NCBI GenBank assembly: GCA_050953445.1
Contig: JBMNMS010000001.1
Span: forward strand, 682,001 to 746,000
Origin: JBMNMS01 sp050953445
Lineage (GTDB): Bacteria > Bacillota > Clostridia > Peptostreptococcales > Anaerovoracaceae
DNA length: 64,000 nucleotides
Direction: 5' to 3'
Below the pieces are notes generated by a model. That model did not search any database. It saw only the letters and a program-made list of their open reading frames with translations, and was not told the DNA's origin. Positions 45,222 to 53,534 of the stretch are shown one piece after another. A program made the translations under genes and the position numbers. Positions within the stretch are counted from its first letter, which is position 1. Each line of letters starts with the position of its first letter.

Positions 45222-46400
45222 ATGAAGACAAATCGCTATAGTTATCTAATGATGTTCGGTCATATTTGTACGGATTTAAACCAGGGAGCTTTACCCGCTA
45301 TTCTGCCCTTTTTAATAACGCAATACGGTCTCAGTTATACCTCCGCCGCCGGGCTGGTATTCGCATCAAACCTTATTTCCTCAGTCGTCCAACCCCTTTT
45401 TGGATTTTTAGGCGATCGGGCATCTAAGCCAGGCTATATGGCATTAGGCATTCTGCTTGCAGGAGGAGGAATATCGCTTATCGGGTTGCTGCCTTCATAT
45501 TGGATGATCTTCATCGCCGCTATGATTTACGGCACAGGGGTCGCCATGTTTCATCCCGAGGGGGGCAAGCTTGCTAATTTAGTTGCCGGGGAAAACAAGG
45601 GTGCAGGTATGAGTATTTTCGCCGTAGGCGGCAATCTGGGCTTTGCCCTGGGTCCTATCGTAGCCTCATTATCCATCCTTACCTGCGGTCTGAAAGGAAC
45701 AATTATCTTCATTGTACCTGCTACAATCATGTCAATCATCTTCCTTTATACCTCTAAAATATTACAGGGATTCCTAAAAGAAGACAGAGAAAGAAGGGCA
45801 TCATCCAAGAAAGATGATAAAGGGCAAGAGCCTGCCAAAGACGATTGGAATAGCTTTAACAGAGTGACATCCCTGGTCTTTTGTCGTTCAATAATCAATT
45901 ACGGCCTTGTCACCTTTATCCCATTATATTTAGTAGGCGTAATGCTGGAATCAAACTCCTACGGAAACATGGCCCTTTCCATATATTCACTTTCGGCAGC
46001 CTTTGCAACATTGGTAGGGGGACGGATGGCAGACCGTTTCGGATTCCAAAGGATAATAAAACTAGGATCCCTTGCCCTGTTCCCCTTTATTTTCCTATCC
46101 ATACAAATGAATAATTCCTTGGGAGCAATAATATTTTTTGCCCTTGCAGCCTTTGCCTTTGGTGGTTCCCATAGCACCTTGATAGCATTAGGGCAGGCAT
46201 ATCTACCAAACCGCATGGGGTTGGCTTCCGGAATACTTTTAGGACTGACAGTCAGCATAGGGGGAATGGCTGCTCCAGGCATTGGTAAAATTGGAGACAT
46301 ATTCGGTTTGACTGCGGCGATGTATACTATTGCCGGTGTGGCCTTTGTCGGTATACTTATCACCTTCCTTCTTCCAAAATCTTCAACAGAGGCACAATAA
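45222..46400 (+). CDS. MFS transporter, fosmidomycin-resistance (Fsr) like
   Basis: The 392-aa, 12-helix protein resembles the Fsr/fosmidomycin efflux branch: an N-terminal FGHICTDLNQGALPAILPFL, FGFLGDRASKPGYM motif A, the GVAMFHPEGGKLANLV signature, and LGFALGPIVASL. A polar loop of 30 residues divides the halves. ATG 45222 or GTG 45216 could be the start; AGAGGAA suits either. Drug efflux is the family role, but the real substrate is unproven. Confidence 0.86.
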   Translation: MKTNRYSYLMMFGHICTDLNQGALPAILPFLITQYGLSYTSAAGLVFASNLISSVVQPLFGFLGDRASKPGYMALGILLAGGGISLIGLLPSYWMIFIAAMIYGTGVAMFHPEGGKLANLVAGENKGAGMSIFAVGGNLGFALGPIVASLSILTCGLKGTIIFIVPATIMSIIFLYTSKILQGFLKEDRERRASSKKDDKGQEPAKDDWNSFNRVTSLVFCRSIINYGLVTFIPLYLVGVMLESNSYGNMALSIYSLSAAFATLVGGRMADRFGFQRIIKLGSLALFPFIFLSIQMNNSLGAIIFFALAAFAFGGSHSTLIALGQAYLPNRMGLASGILLGLTVSIGGMAAPGIGKIGDIFGLTAAMYTIAGVAFVGILITFLLPKSSTEAQ

Positions 46401-46483
46401 TATAGATTTACTCTTAATCCTATGTTAAAGTATTTTTAACGGAGTAAAAATCTTAAAAACTTTGAAAAGGGGGATATTTTCTT

Positions 46484-47047
46484 ATGAAATACCTGATACC
46501 TGGAATCATAATACTTTTAATTGTTTTGTTTATTACCTTTGTTATAGGTAGTTACAACGGATTGGTAAGACTTCGGCAAAGGGTAAAAAACGCCTGGTCT
46601 CAAATTGAAGTTCAATTAAAACGTCGATATGATTTAATCCCCAACCTCGTAAATACAGTAAAGGGATATGCTCAACATGAATCAAAAACTTTGGAGGAAG
46701 TTACAAAGGCTCGGAATATGGCCGTCAATGCCGGGAGTATAAAAGATCAGATAGATGCAGACAATATGTTAACAGGGGCCTTGAGATCCTTGTTTGCTGT
46801 GGCGGAGGCATATCCTGATTTAAAGGCCAACAGCAATTTCATTCAGCTTCAAGGGGAATTGAGTGACACTGAAAACAAGATAGCCTTTTCCCGCCAATTC
46901 TATAACGATACGGTTCAAAAATTTAATACTAAAATTGAGGTTTTTCCCACTAATCTGATAGCAGGAATCCTGGGTTTCACCGCAGCAGATTATTTCAATT
47001 TACAGGATGACCCCCAAGCCTCTCAAGCCGTAAAAGTAGAATTTTAG
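46484..47047 (+). CDS. lemA: LemA family membrane protein
   Basis: The 187-aa protein has one N-terminal membrane helix and a helical cytosolic or extracellular bundle. The family pattern RLRQRVKNAWSQIEVQLKRRYDLIPNLV and the C-terminal AAxFPTNLIAGILGF-like stretch are clear. The function of LemA proteins is poorly defined. It is followed after 11 bp by a DUF2207 protein, a pairing found widely in Firmicutes. Confidence 0.92.
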   Translation: MKYLIPGIIILLIVLFITFVIGSYNGLVRLRQRVKNAWSQIEVQLKRRYDLIPNLVNTVKGYAQHESKTLEEVTKARNMAVNAGSIKDQIDADNMLTGALRSLFAVAEAYPDLKANSNFIQLQGELSDTENKIAFSRQFYNDTVQKFNTKIEVFPTNLIAGILGFTAADYFNLQDDPQASQAVKVEF

Positions 47048-47058
47048 GAGAAACTATA

Positions 47059-48960
47059 ATGGCCCATTACAAATTACCCCGCCATAAAACAGCAAGAATC
47101 CCTGTTATTCTATGCATATTGGTAATCATAGTTTTCTTTGCCCCAATGAGCGCAAAGGCAGATCGCAGCCTTGATATAAACAGTATTGCCATATATGCCG
47201 AGCTTCTTCCAAATGCGTCAATGGAGGTTACAGAGGTAATCACCATTGATTTTCATGGTAAATGGAACGGCTTTTATATGAAAATCCCTCAGGGTAATAG
47301 CCCTATTAATAATGTTCAGGTGACGGAGAACGGGCATCCATACACCTTTAATCCCGGTAGCGAATATGGGCCACCGGGAACCTTTTTAACTAAAACCGAA
47401 GGCGATGAGATGCTGATCGATTGGAGTGTTGATGCCCTTAATCAAACTCGCACCTTCCATGTATCCTATACGGTATCCCGTGCTGTTTCCATACATCCGG
47501 ATGTTGCCCAATTTTATAGAAAGTTTATCAATGAGGCAAACGGAAATGAAATTTCCAGCGTTAAGGTCTACCTGACGCTCCCTGCCGGATCCGAAAATTA
47601 TATAAAGGGTGAAGACATCAGGATATGGGGTCATGGCCCTTTGAATGGTCAAGTAAATTTTGAAGGAGATAGGGTTATCCTGTGGCAGATTGAAAACCTA
47701 CCGGCTCATAATTACTTTGAGGGCCGGGTGATCATGCCCACACCCTTGTTTGACCAAGCCCCCATCGACACCTACTGCAAGGAAGATGCCTTATCAAATG
47801 TTTTATCAGAAGAACAAAAGTGGGCAGATGAAGCAAACAGGGAACGACTTCTTTCAAAAATCATGATTTTCTGTGCCGCTGCCATAATAACAATCACATT
47901 ATTGGTCGTTTTTATAATATGGCGCAGATTCGGCCGCGATCATAAAACCTCCTTCGACGGGGATTATTACAGAGACCTGCCTGCCTCCTATAGCCCCGCA
48001 GAATTAAGTGTTCTTTGGAATTTCGAAAAAATCAAAACTCAGGATTTAACGGCAACAATACTTGATCTAGCCAGACGCAAATTTCTTTTACTTGAAGAGC
48101 ATACCATCCATAAGGAAGGTTTCTTAGGTTCTAAGCAGACTAACACCTATAGGATCACCTTCCTGCCTGCGCCCGATCCTAATATTTTTAAAAATCCCAA
48201 GGATGGGAAACTGAAACCCCATGAAGAAGAATTGATATCCTATTTGCAGCACAATATCGCCCTTGGTAAGGATCAGCTCCTCTTAACTGACATTGAAAAA
48301 CACGCAAAAAAGCATGGGGAATCCTTCCATGATTTTTGGAAAGGTTGGAAGGCTGGAATAGTTGCAAAAGCAGATGCCAATAATTTCTTCGATGATAATA
48401 GCAGAATAAGAATCTTCGTTATCATAGCCGGTATAATTCAAATAGTCTTAGGTTTCCTCCTTGTAAACGCATTTTTCGACACCATTGGCATGGCTGAAAT
48501 CCTGTCCGGAGTAATTTTCATACTTTCATTTAAGTTTCTGTCCCGACGTTCCCAAACCGGCCAGGAGGATTATATAAAGTGGAAGGCATTCAAACGTTTT
48601 CTCCAACATTTCTCTCAAATGGAACAACATAAGATTCCAAGCCTTATAATATGGGAGCATTATCTGGTTTATGCTGTAACCTTGGGGGTTGCGAAGGAAG
48701 TTCTTAAACAGTTGGAAATAGTATTTCCAAACTTAAAAGACGGAGATCACAACTTTGGAAGCGGTTGGATATATTACGGCACCTACAGAGGGGTAGATAG
48801 CCTGACTAATTCATTTAGCAACATTGAAAACTCCATTGGAAGAGCCCTGAGTACAGCTCAGGCGGCAGCCAGCAAATCATCCTCCGGAAGTGGGGGAGGC
48901 GGTGGATTCTCCGGCGGAGGCGGGGGAGGTGGCGGCGGAGGCAGCTACGGCGGCAGGTGA
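47059..48960 (+). CDS. DUF2207 membrane protein with glycine-rich C-terminus
   Basis: The 633-aa product has a signal peptide (AKA cleavage near residue 34), an extracellular DUF2207 domain to about residue 250, a membrane helix near 268-290, a cytoplasmic region, and two further helices around 450-490. It ends in a long glycine-rich run with FSGG and SYGGR at the end, a hallmark of this family. It probably acts with LemA at the envelope, but its biochemical role is unknown. AGGAGAAAC precedes the ATG. A terminator follows. Confidence 0.9.
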   Translation: MAHYKLPRHKTARIPVILCILVIIVFFAPMSAKADRSLDINSIAIYAELLPNASMEVTEVITIDFHGKWNGFYMKIPQGNSPINNVQVTENGHPYTFNPGSEYGPPGTFLTKTEGDEMLIDWSVDALNQTRTFHVSYTVSRAVSIHPDVAQFYRKFINEANGNEISSVKVYLTLPAGSENYIKGEDIRIWGHGPLNGQVNFEGDRVILWQIENLPAHNYFEGRVIMPTPLFDQAPIDTYCKEDALSNVLSEEQKWADEANRERLLSKIMIFCAAAIITITLLVVFIIWRRFGRDHKTSFDGDYYRDLPASYSPAELSVLWNFEKIKTQDLTATILDLARRKFLLLEEHTIHKEGFLGSKQTNTYRITFLPAPDPNIFKNPKDGKLKPHEEELISYLQHNIALGKDQLLLTDIEKHAKKHGESFHDFWKGWKAGIVAKADANNFFDDNSRIRIFVIIAGIIQIVLGFLLVNAFFDTIGMAEILSGVIFILSFKFLSRRSQTGQEDYIKWKAFKRFLQHFSQMEQHKIPSLIIWEHYLVYAVTLGVAKEVLKQLEIVFPNLKDGDHNFGSGWIYYGTYRGVDSLTNSFSNIENSIGRALSTAQAAASKSSSGSGGGGGFSGGGGGGGGGGSYGGR

Positions 48961-48962
48961 AA

Positions 48963-49003
48963 AAAAGGTGTTTGGCTAAAACATTCCAAACACCTTTTAT
49001 TGT
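48963..49003. terminator. Bidirectional terminator after the DUF2207 gene
   Basis: AAAAGGTGTTTGG (48963-48975) pairs with CCAAACACCTTTT (48986-48998) over 13 bp with a 10-nt loop. T-rich tracts flank it on both strands, so it can also end the convergent lipoprotein gene. Confidence 0.88.
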
Positions 49004-49012
49004 CTTTTGCTA

Positions 49013-49639
49013 TCATATGGTCCATTGCCCGTGTACTATCCCCACAAGATACCATGATTCGCTAACTTCTTCAAAAACAAGCCTCAGGCTTTCCCAATCT
49101 ATCCCTTCATACTGGGCATCAAACCCTGAAAAATGAAACTCCACAAACTGACCGTCAGGATAAACCTCCACAATATTGTCAATAATATTGCCTTTTCCAA
49201 TGGCCACATTGTTTCCGATTAGATGCGGGTTAGCAAAATCCTTATCATAGATAAATTTATCATAGTAGTCATTAAAACTGAGTTCTATGGGCTCCCCGCT
49301 TCCATCATAATCGCCCCAATCAATTATTTGATTGTCCTGCATGATGCCGATTATGTTCTGCGACGTAAATACCTGGTCATTTTGAATATCAACATGGAAA
49401 TAAGGTGTTATTCTAACTCCTTTATCGGGATGAACATACTCAGAAAGTGCCGCCATATCTTTTGCTTCTATAATTTCCACCACTTCAATAGCTGTTGCCA
49501 GTAAACTATTTGATCCCTCCGAAACATCATCACCATTGCCATTGCCACCATCATTTTCATTTCCATCGGCTGCACACCCTGATAGCAATAAGACAAATAT
49601 CATCAATAAAACAATCGTCCTTCTTTTAATCCCCGCCAT
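49013..49639 (-). CDS. Uncharacterised lipoprotein
   Basis: The 208-aa product has a lipoprotein signal peptide with lipobox LLSGC (Cys about residue 22), then a low-complexity Asn/Gly/Asp linker of some 25 residues, then a folded domain of about 160 residues. The domain (AALSEYVHPDKGVRITPY, IDWGDYDGSGEPIELSF, WYLVGIVHGQWTI) looks like a small beta-rich alpha/beta fold of the NTF2-like kind, but I cannot name the family. It is likely surface-exposed. Confidence 0.78.
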   Translation of the reverse strand: MAGIKRRTIVLLMIFVLLLSGCAADGNENDGGNGNGDDVSEGSNSLLATAIEVVEIIEAKDMAALSEYVHPDKGVRITPYFHVDIQNDQVFTSQNIIGIMQDNQIIDWGDYDGSGEPIELSFNDYYDKFIYDKDFANPHLIGNNVAIGKGNIIDNIVEVYPDGQFVEFHFSGFDAQYEGIDWESLRLVFEEVSESWYLVGIVHGQWTI

Positions 49640-49780
49640 AGTTATCCACCACCTTTTTCATTTTAGATTGTGCAGAGAAGGCTTTCCTATACATTTTACT
49701 TTTTCTTATATTCCATTATCCTTTGTTGTAACAAATTATAGCACAACCAACATATTATATATAGGGAAGGAGTGAACATC

Positions 49781-50164
49781 TTGTCTATTTTAAATACAAA
49801 TTGTGAGAAACAGACAATTATCAACCAATTGTTCAAAGTTCAGGCTAATGTTACTATCACTCCCGAAATTAAAGGCGGTATTCCTAAGATCGTTTGTCAT
49901 GGTTCCGAGGTAAAGCCATCACGGGACTGTGATGAAAACAATCTATCTAACTACCGTTGGGGAAAAAAGATAGATATTGATAATAAATGCACTTTTACCT
50001 TAACACAGATAATATGCGCTGAAATTCCCCTTTCGATAGATGTGAATGTAGATGTGAATTCGGGGGTTGTTGATTGCCACATGCCTAATATCGGCCAATG
50101 CAGAATATGCCCTTCACATACTGACCCATGCCATATTGTCGACGGGCTTAACATATTTGAATAA
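49781..50164 (+). CDS. Cysteine-rich small protein A
   Basis: The 127-aa product starts at TTG 49781, eight bases after AAGGAG; a GTG at 49772 overlaps that site and is rejected. It has nine cysteines, no signal peptide and no membrane segment. It shares a clear pattern with the next gene: VTITPxIxxGIPxxxC, then CxFxxxQxIC, then IPL, then GxVxC and a C-terminal GxC. I do not recognise a named family. Such disulfide-capable, signal-less proteins in spore formers are sometimes spore coat or exosporium components, which is only an analogy. An extra 14-residue insert (about 55-68) distinguishes it from its paralogue. Confidence 0.75.
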   Translation: MSILNTNCEKQTIINQLFKVQANVTITPEIKGGIPKIVCHGSEVKPSRDCDENNLSNYRWGKKIDIDNKCTFTLTQIICAEIPLSIDVNVDVNSGVVDCHMPNIGQCRICPSHTDPCHIVDGLNIFE

Positions 50165-50201
50165 AATATGTAAATAATTTTGAAAGGTAAGGTGCTTACA
50201 C

Positions 50202-50516
50202 TTGAATAGTAATTCTTCAATTGACAAATGCCCACAGGATCCATGCCCCGTAACCGTTCATGAAACAGTATGCGTGCAAGGAACCGTAACAATTACACCC
50301 AATATAGAAGTGGGAATACCACAATCCTTCTGCGTGGGAAACCCCACAATCGGAGGATGTGTAGGCCCATTGGAGCCCAGTTGCAGTTTTGCCATAGGTC
50401 AGCAGATTTGTGTCCAGATTCCCCTGATATTCTCAGCTACGGCTAGTGCAGTGGAAAATGGCCTTGTTTGTGGCGATCCTGCCACGGGGGGCTGTCCTGT
50501 ATCAAGCTCCCAATAG
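50202..50516 (+). CDS. Cysteine-rich small protein B, paralogue of A
   Basis: The 104-aa product also starts at a TTG, with AAGGTAAGGTG upstream. It has nine cysteines: CPQDPC near the start, ETVCVQGTVTITP, GIPQSFC, GGC, SCSF, QQICVQIPL, GLVCGD and GGC near the end. It repeats the core of the preceding protein and lies 37 bp downstream of it, so they are tandem duplicates in one operon that ends at the terminator near 50557. No signal peptide is present; the rest of the sequence is rich in hydrophobic beta-type residues. The function is unknown. Confidence 0.75.
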   Translation: MNSNSSIDKCPQDPCPVTVHETVCVQGTVTITPNIEVGIPQSFCVGNPTIGGCVGPLEPSCSFAIGQQICVQIPLIFSATASAVENGLVCGDPATGGCPVSSSQ

Positions 50517-50556
50517 TATAAACTAAAAACTCAACCATCTTTTAAGATATAGAATT

Positions 50557-50609
50557 GCCTGCATCCTGCTTATGATTGGATGCAGGCTTCTTAGTCTGCC
50601 CTTTTTTTA
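50557..50609 (+). terminator. Terminator of the cysteine-rich gene pair
   Basis: A perfect 10-bp stem GCCTGCATCC (50557-50566) with GGATGCAGGC (50578-50587), then TTCTTAG and a TTTTTTT run at 50602-50608. Confidence 0.75.
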
Positions 50610-50709
50610 TTAATCGTATCTAAAATTTGCATTGTGTTGTATAATGTTGTCATACTTTTGTTATGCCCTATTTTAACCAACAATATTTATCCATTAGCCG
50701 GGAGGAAAA

Positions 50710-51135
50710 ATGTACTATATTAAAAGACTATTGGCCTTATTGCTTTTTTTAATTTATCACTCCTTTGTTGTGAATTTCATAAGAAATCTATGTTATAAAA
50801 TACCGGTTTTTGGCGGTGGATCAGGATCTGCAGCTTTATTATCCGCCGGACTGATGGGAATTCTATATATTGTGGGGGGCGTAATGCTCGGTTGGATAAT
50901 AAGTGACAATGTTCGTTTGAAGTTTAGCAGCGGAGACTCAGTCTACATAACCACTTTGTTGCTTATCCCATTTTTTATTATATTATTTAAACAGGGTGGC
51001 ATTTGCCTCCCTATGATTCCAGATTTTGTTGATAATGCAATAGCAAAAACTACTCCCATTCTTCAAAATTTTTTGGGAATCTGGCTTTTTTTATTGTTTC
51101 GCAATAAAAGAAAAAGTGGTGGACGGAGATATTGA
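50710..51135 (+). CDS. Uncharacterised small membrane protein
   Basis: The 141-aa protein has four hydrophobic stretches (about 5-24, 40-64, 77-95 and 117-132) with a basic C-terminal tail (RNKRKSGGRRY). There is a GGxGSGSAALLSAG loop before the second helix. No family is recognised. The ribosome binding site GGGAGG is good. It is an integral membrane protein by composition; a TATAAT at 50640-50645 may be its promoter, but no good -35 is seen. Confidence 0.65.
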   Translation: MYYIKRLLALLLFLIYHSFVVNFIRNLCYKIPVFGGGSGSAALLSAGLMGILYIVGGVMLGWIISDNVRLKFSSGDSVYITTLLLIPFFIILFKQGGICLPMIPDFVDNAIAKTTPILQNFLGIWLFLLFRNKRKSGGRRY

Positions 51136-51170
51136 TGATTTTCACTTTGAAAAAGCAATATTTCGCTGCT

Positions 51171-52064
51171 TCATAGCAGCTCGACAACTTTACTATCCCT
51201 AAGGCAAAATTCTAAATCATATATAAATGTTTCCCTAATATCCTTATGCTTATCTGTATGACGGGATATCAGATAGTATACCCTATCAGGCGGCCCCTCC
51301 TCAATATCGCATATTTTTATAGAAGGATTCCTTTTCATATTTTCAGCCATGGATGCAGGTACTATAGCCCATCCTTTAAAGGTGCTGACAAGATTCTCCA
51401 ATAAGGATATGTTGTCCAGGAATACCTTTTGCCTAGGAAAGGGGCCGAACCAATATTCATGCCAAGTTTTGAATTCGTTGCTCCATCCCACCATTATTTC
51501 CTCTTTATCATCCAGTGTGGACGGGTGAACCCGGGAAGGAAACTGTTTTTCGGCATAATAAACCATTCTCATCCTTTCTTTAAAAATAGGGATATTGTCA
51601 ATATTTCTAGAATACATGGGTATGGCAATAAACGCCATATCCGTATCGCCGTTTTCGATCATAGGATAGGCTTCATATGAATGTAGCACCGTATTGATGG
51701 ACAGCGGAACAGTTAAACCACGGGTCAAAAAATGCCTGTATACCTCCGGCATTATAAACACGTTTATACTGTGAAGTGCCGTCACGCTGAAAAATTCTAA
51801 GCTTCTTGCATTTCCAATATCCCTTGTTTCTTCCCACAACTTATCCCATTTCCTGGCAATATCTATAAATCTTTTTCCCGCTTCTGTCAATTCTATATTT
51901 CGTATTCCCTTTTTCCTAATGAAGAGCTGTTGCCCAATTTCCTCTTCTAACTTTTTTATACGATGGGTCATGGCGGGCTGAGAAATAAATAATTCCTTCG
52001 CCCCGCAGGTTAGAGAGCCTGTCTCAGCTACAGCTAAAAATGCCTCTATTTCCGAACGTGTCAT
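51171..52064 (-). CDS. LysR-family transcriptional regulator
   Basis: The 297-aa regulator has an N-terminal winged helix with the LysR pattern (EAFLAVAETGSLTCGAKELFISQPAMTHRIKKLEEEIG) and a C-terminal two-lobed effector domain. It is divergent from a CoA-transferase/SLC13 permease operon, the usual arrangement for a LysR gene and its target. The shared intergenic region carries a 15-bp AT-rich palindrome just upstream of a -35 element. The effector is probably related to the transported acid, but this is inferred. Confidence 0.92.
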   Translation of the reverse strand: MTRSEIEAFLAVAETGSLTCGAKELFISQPAMTHRIKKLEEEIGQQLFIRKKGIRNIELTEAGKRFIDIARKWDKLWEETRDIGNARSLEFFSVTALHSINVFIMPEVYRHFLTRGLTVPLSINTVLHSYEAYPMIENGDTDMAFIAIPMYSRNIDNIPIFKERMRMVYYAEKQFPSRVHPSTLDDKEEIMVGWSNEFKTWHEYWFGPFPRQKVFLDNISLLENLVSTFKGWAIVPASMAENMKRNPSIKICDIEEGPPDRVYYLISRHTDKHKDIRETFIYDLEFCLRDSKVVELL

Positions 52065-52100
52065 ATACCGATCTCCTTAAATATAAGTTCCATCTATATT

Positions 52101-52115
52101 ATAAATAATATTTAT
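52101..52115. promoter_or_regulatory. Palindromic operator candidate for the LysR regulator
   Basis: ATAAATAATATTTAT is a perfect palindrome apart from its centre base. It ends five bases before the -35 hexamer of the CoA-transferase promoter, where LysR activation sites usually lie. Confidence 0.5.
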
Positions 52116-52119
52116 TGAT

Positions 52120-52148
52120 TTTACAAATATATTTCTCCTTAATATAAT
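52120..52148 (+). promoter_or_regulatory. Promoter of the CoA-transferase/permease operon
   Basis: TTTACA (52120-52125), 17-bp spacer, TATAAT (52143-52148). Confidence 0.75.
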
Positions 52149-52200
52149 AATGCTAAGCTTTACTTATCACACCTTAAATTATTATGGGGGAAAAATTTTT

Positions 52201-52863
52201 ATGAGGATGAAAAATAAGAGGCGCTCAATTGAAGAAGCCATTTCGCTTATTAAGCCGGGTCAAAGAATAATGATAGGCAGTTTCGGCCTTCGGGGCTGTC
52301 CAAATAATTTAATTGACGCTCTGGCAGAAAGTAAAATCGGTAATCTTACTATAATCAGCAACGATCTTGGCTCCCCCGGCATTGGACTTGGCAAACTGCT
52401 TTCAAATCATCAGGTAAGCCATCTAATAGGCAACTATTACAACTGGAATCCAGATGTGGCCGATGCTATGAATTCCGGCGAGATAACGGTTCAATTGGTT
52501 CCCCAGGGAACCTTTGCCGAGGCAATAAGAGCTGCTGGTGCAGGTATTCCTGCATTCTATACCCCCACTGCCGTAGGAACCGAACTGGCCAGGGGAAAGG
52601 AAACAAAATTTTTCAACGGGAAGGAGTATCTCTTGGAAGAAGCCATTTCTGCGGATGTCTCCCTCATTCATGCCCACAAATCTGATAGCTTTGGAAACCT
52701 GATGTATGCCAGAACGGCTCGTAATTTCAATCCCCTTATGGCAACAGCTTCCAGGCTGACCATAGTAGAATGTGAAGAAATTATCGATGGCTCCTTTGAT
52801 CCCGAACATATTATGACCCCCCATATTTATGTGGATATATTATGCAGGCAGGAGGTACTATAA
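52201..52863 (+). CDS. Two-subunit CoA-transferase, subunit A
   Basis: The 220-aa subunit belongs to the acetate/acetoacetate/3-oxoacid CoA-transferase family (AtoD/ScoA-like). It shows the early IMIGSFGLRGCPNNLIDAL glycine-rich loop, NDLGSPGIGLGKLL, LVPQGTFAEAIRAAGAGIPAFYTP, and a TGxGT-like TAVGTELARGK. ATG 52201 is ten bases after GGGGG. Its stop overlaps the subunit B start by one base. The substrate is not determined. Confidence 0.92.
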   Translation: MRMKNKRRSIEEAISLIKPGQRIMIGSFGLRGCPNNLIDALAESKIGNLTIISNDLGSPGIGLGKLLSNHQVSHLIGNYYNWNPDVADAMNSGEITVQLVPQGTFAEAIRAAGAGIPAFYTPTAVGTELARGKETKFFNGKEYLLEEAISADVSLIHAHKSDSFGNLMYARTARNFNPLMATASRLTIVECEEIIDGSFDPEHIMTPHIYVDILCRQEVL

Positions 52864-53516
52864 TGTCTCAACCGGTTTCAGATGCAAAAAAAATGATTGC
52901 CAGACGCATCGCAAAGGAATTCGAACAGGTGGAAGATATCACCTTCGTTAACGTGGGTGTGGGAATACCCTCACTTGTGGCAGAATATATAACTAACCCC
53001 CATGTGGTTATCCAGGCGGAAAACGGTATGCTGGGTGTAGGCCCTTTTGCCGAAGGAGATGATGTGGATTTCAATTTGATAAATGCAAGCAGGCAACAAG
53101 TTACGCTTACAGAAGGATGCAGCTTTATGGACAGTGCTGCCTCCTTTGCCATGATTCGAGGCGGTCACATCGATGCCACCGTAATCGGTGCCTTTGAGGT
53201 GGACGAAGGTGGCAGCGTAGCAAATTGGATTATACCCGGTGGGAGAAAATTGGGAGTTGGCGGCGGAATGGATCTGGTCAGCGGTGCCAAGCGGGTTATA
53301 ATCGCCATGCAGCATACGGGAAAGGACGGAAGCATAAGGATAAAAAGGGAATGCAGCCTTCCCATAACAGCCCACGGGGAAGTTGACCTCCTTGTAACCG
53401 ATTACGCCGTATTCGAGTTTGTAGACGGGACCATGTATCTTAGAGAAATTGCCCCCGGAAAAACCCTGGAGGATATTAAATCCACTACAGAAGCTAAGTT
53501 TGAGATAGGCTTTTAA
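52863..53516 (+). CDS. Two-subunit CoA-transferase, subunit B
   Basis: The 217-aa catalytic subunit has the active-site glutamate that forms the glutamyl-CoA thioester in the motif QAENGMLGVGP (about E53), the glycine-rich VNVGVGIPSLVAEY, and GGMDLVSGAKRVI. AGGAGG precedes the ATG, which overlaps the A stop (TAATG). It is followed after 18 bp by an SLC13 permease. The pair likely activates or exchanges CoA onto a transported carboxylic acid. Confidence 0.93.
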   Translation: MSQPVSDAKKMIARRIAKEFEQVEDITFVNVGVGIPSLVAEYITNPHVVIQAENGMLGVGPFAEGDDVDFNLINASRQQVTLTEGCSFMDSAASFAMIRGGHIDATVIGAFEVDEGGSVANWIIPGGRKLGVGGGMDLVSGAKRVIIAMQHTGKDGSIRIKRECSLPITAHGEVDLLVTDYAVFEFVDGTMYLREIAPGKTLEDIKSTTEAKFEIGF

Positions 53517-53534
53517 AATGCAGAAAGGAAAACC

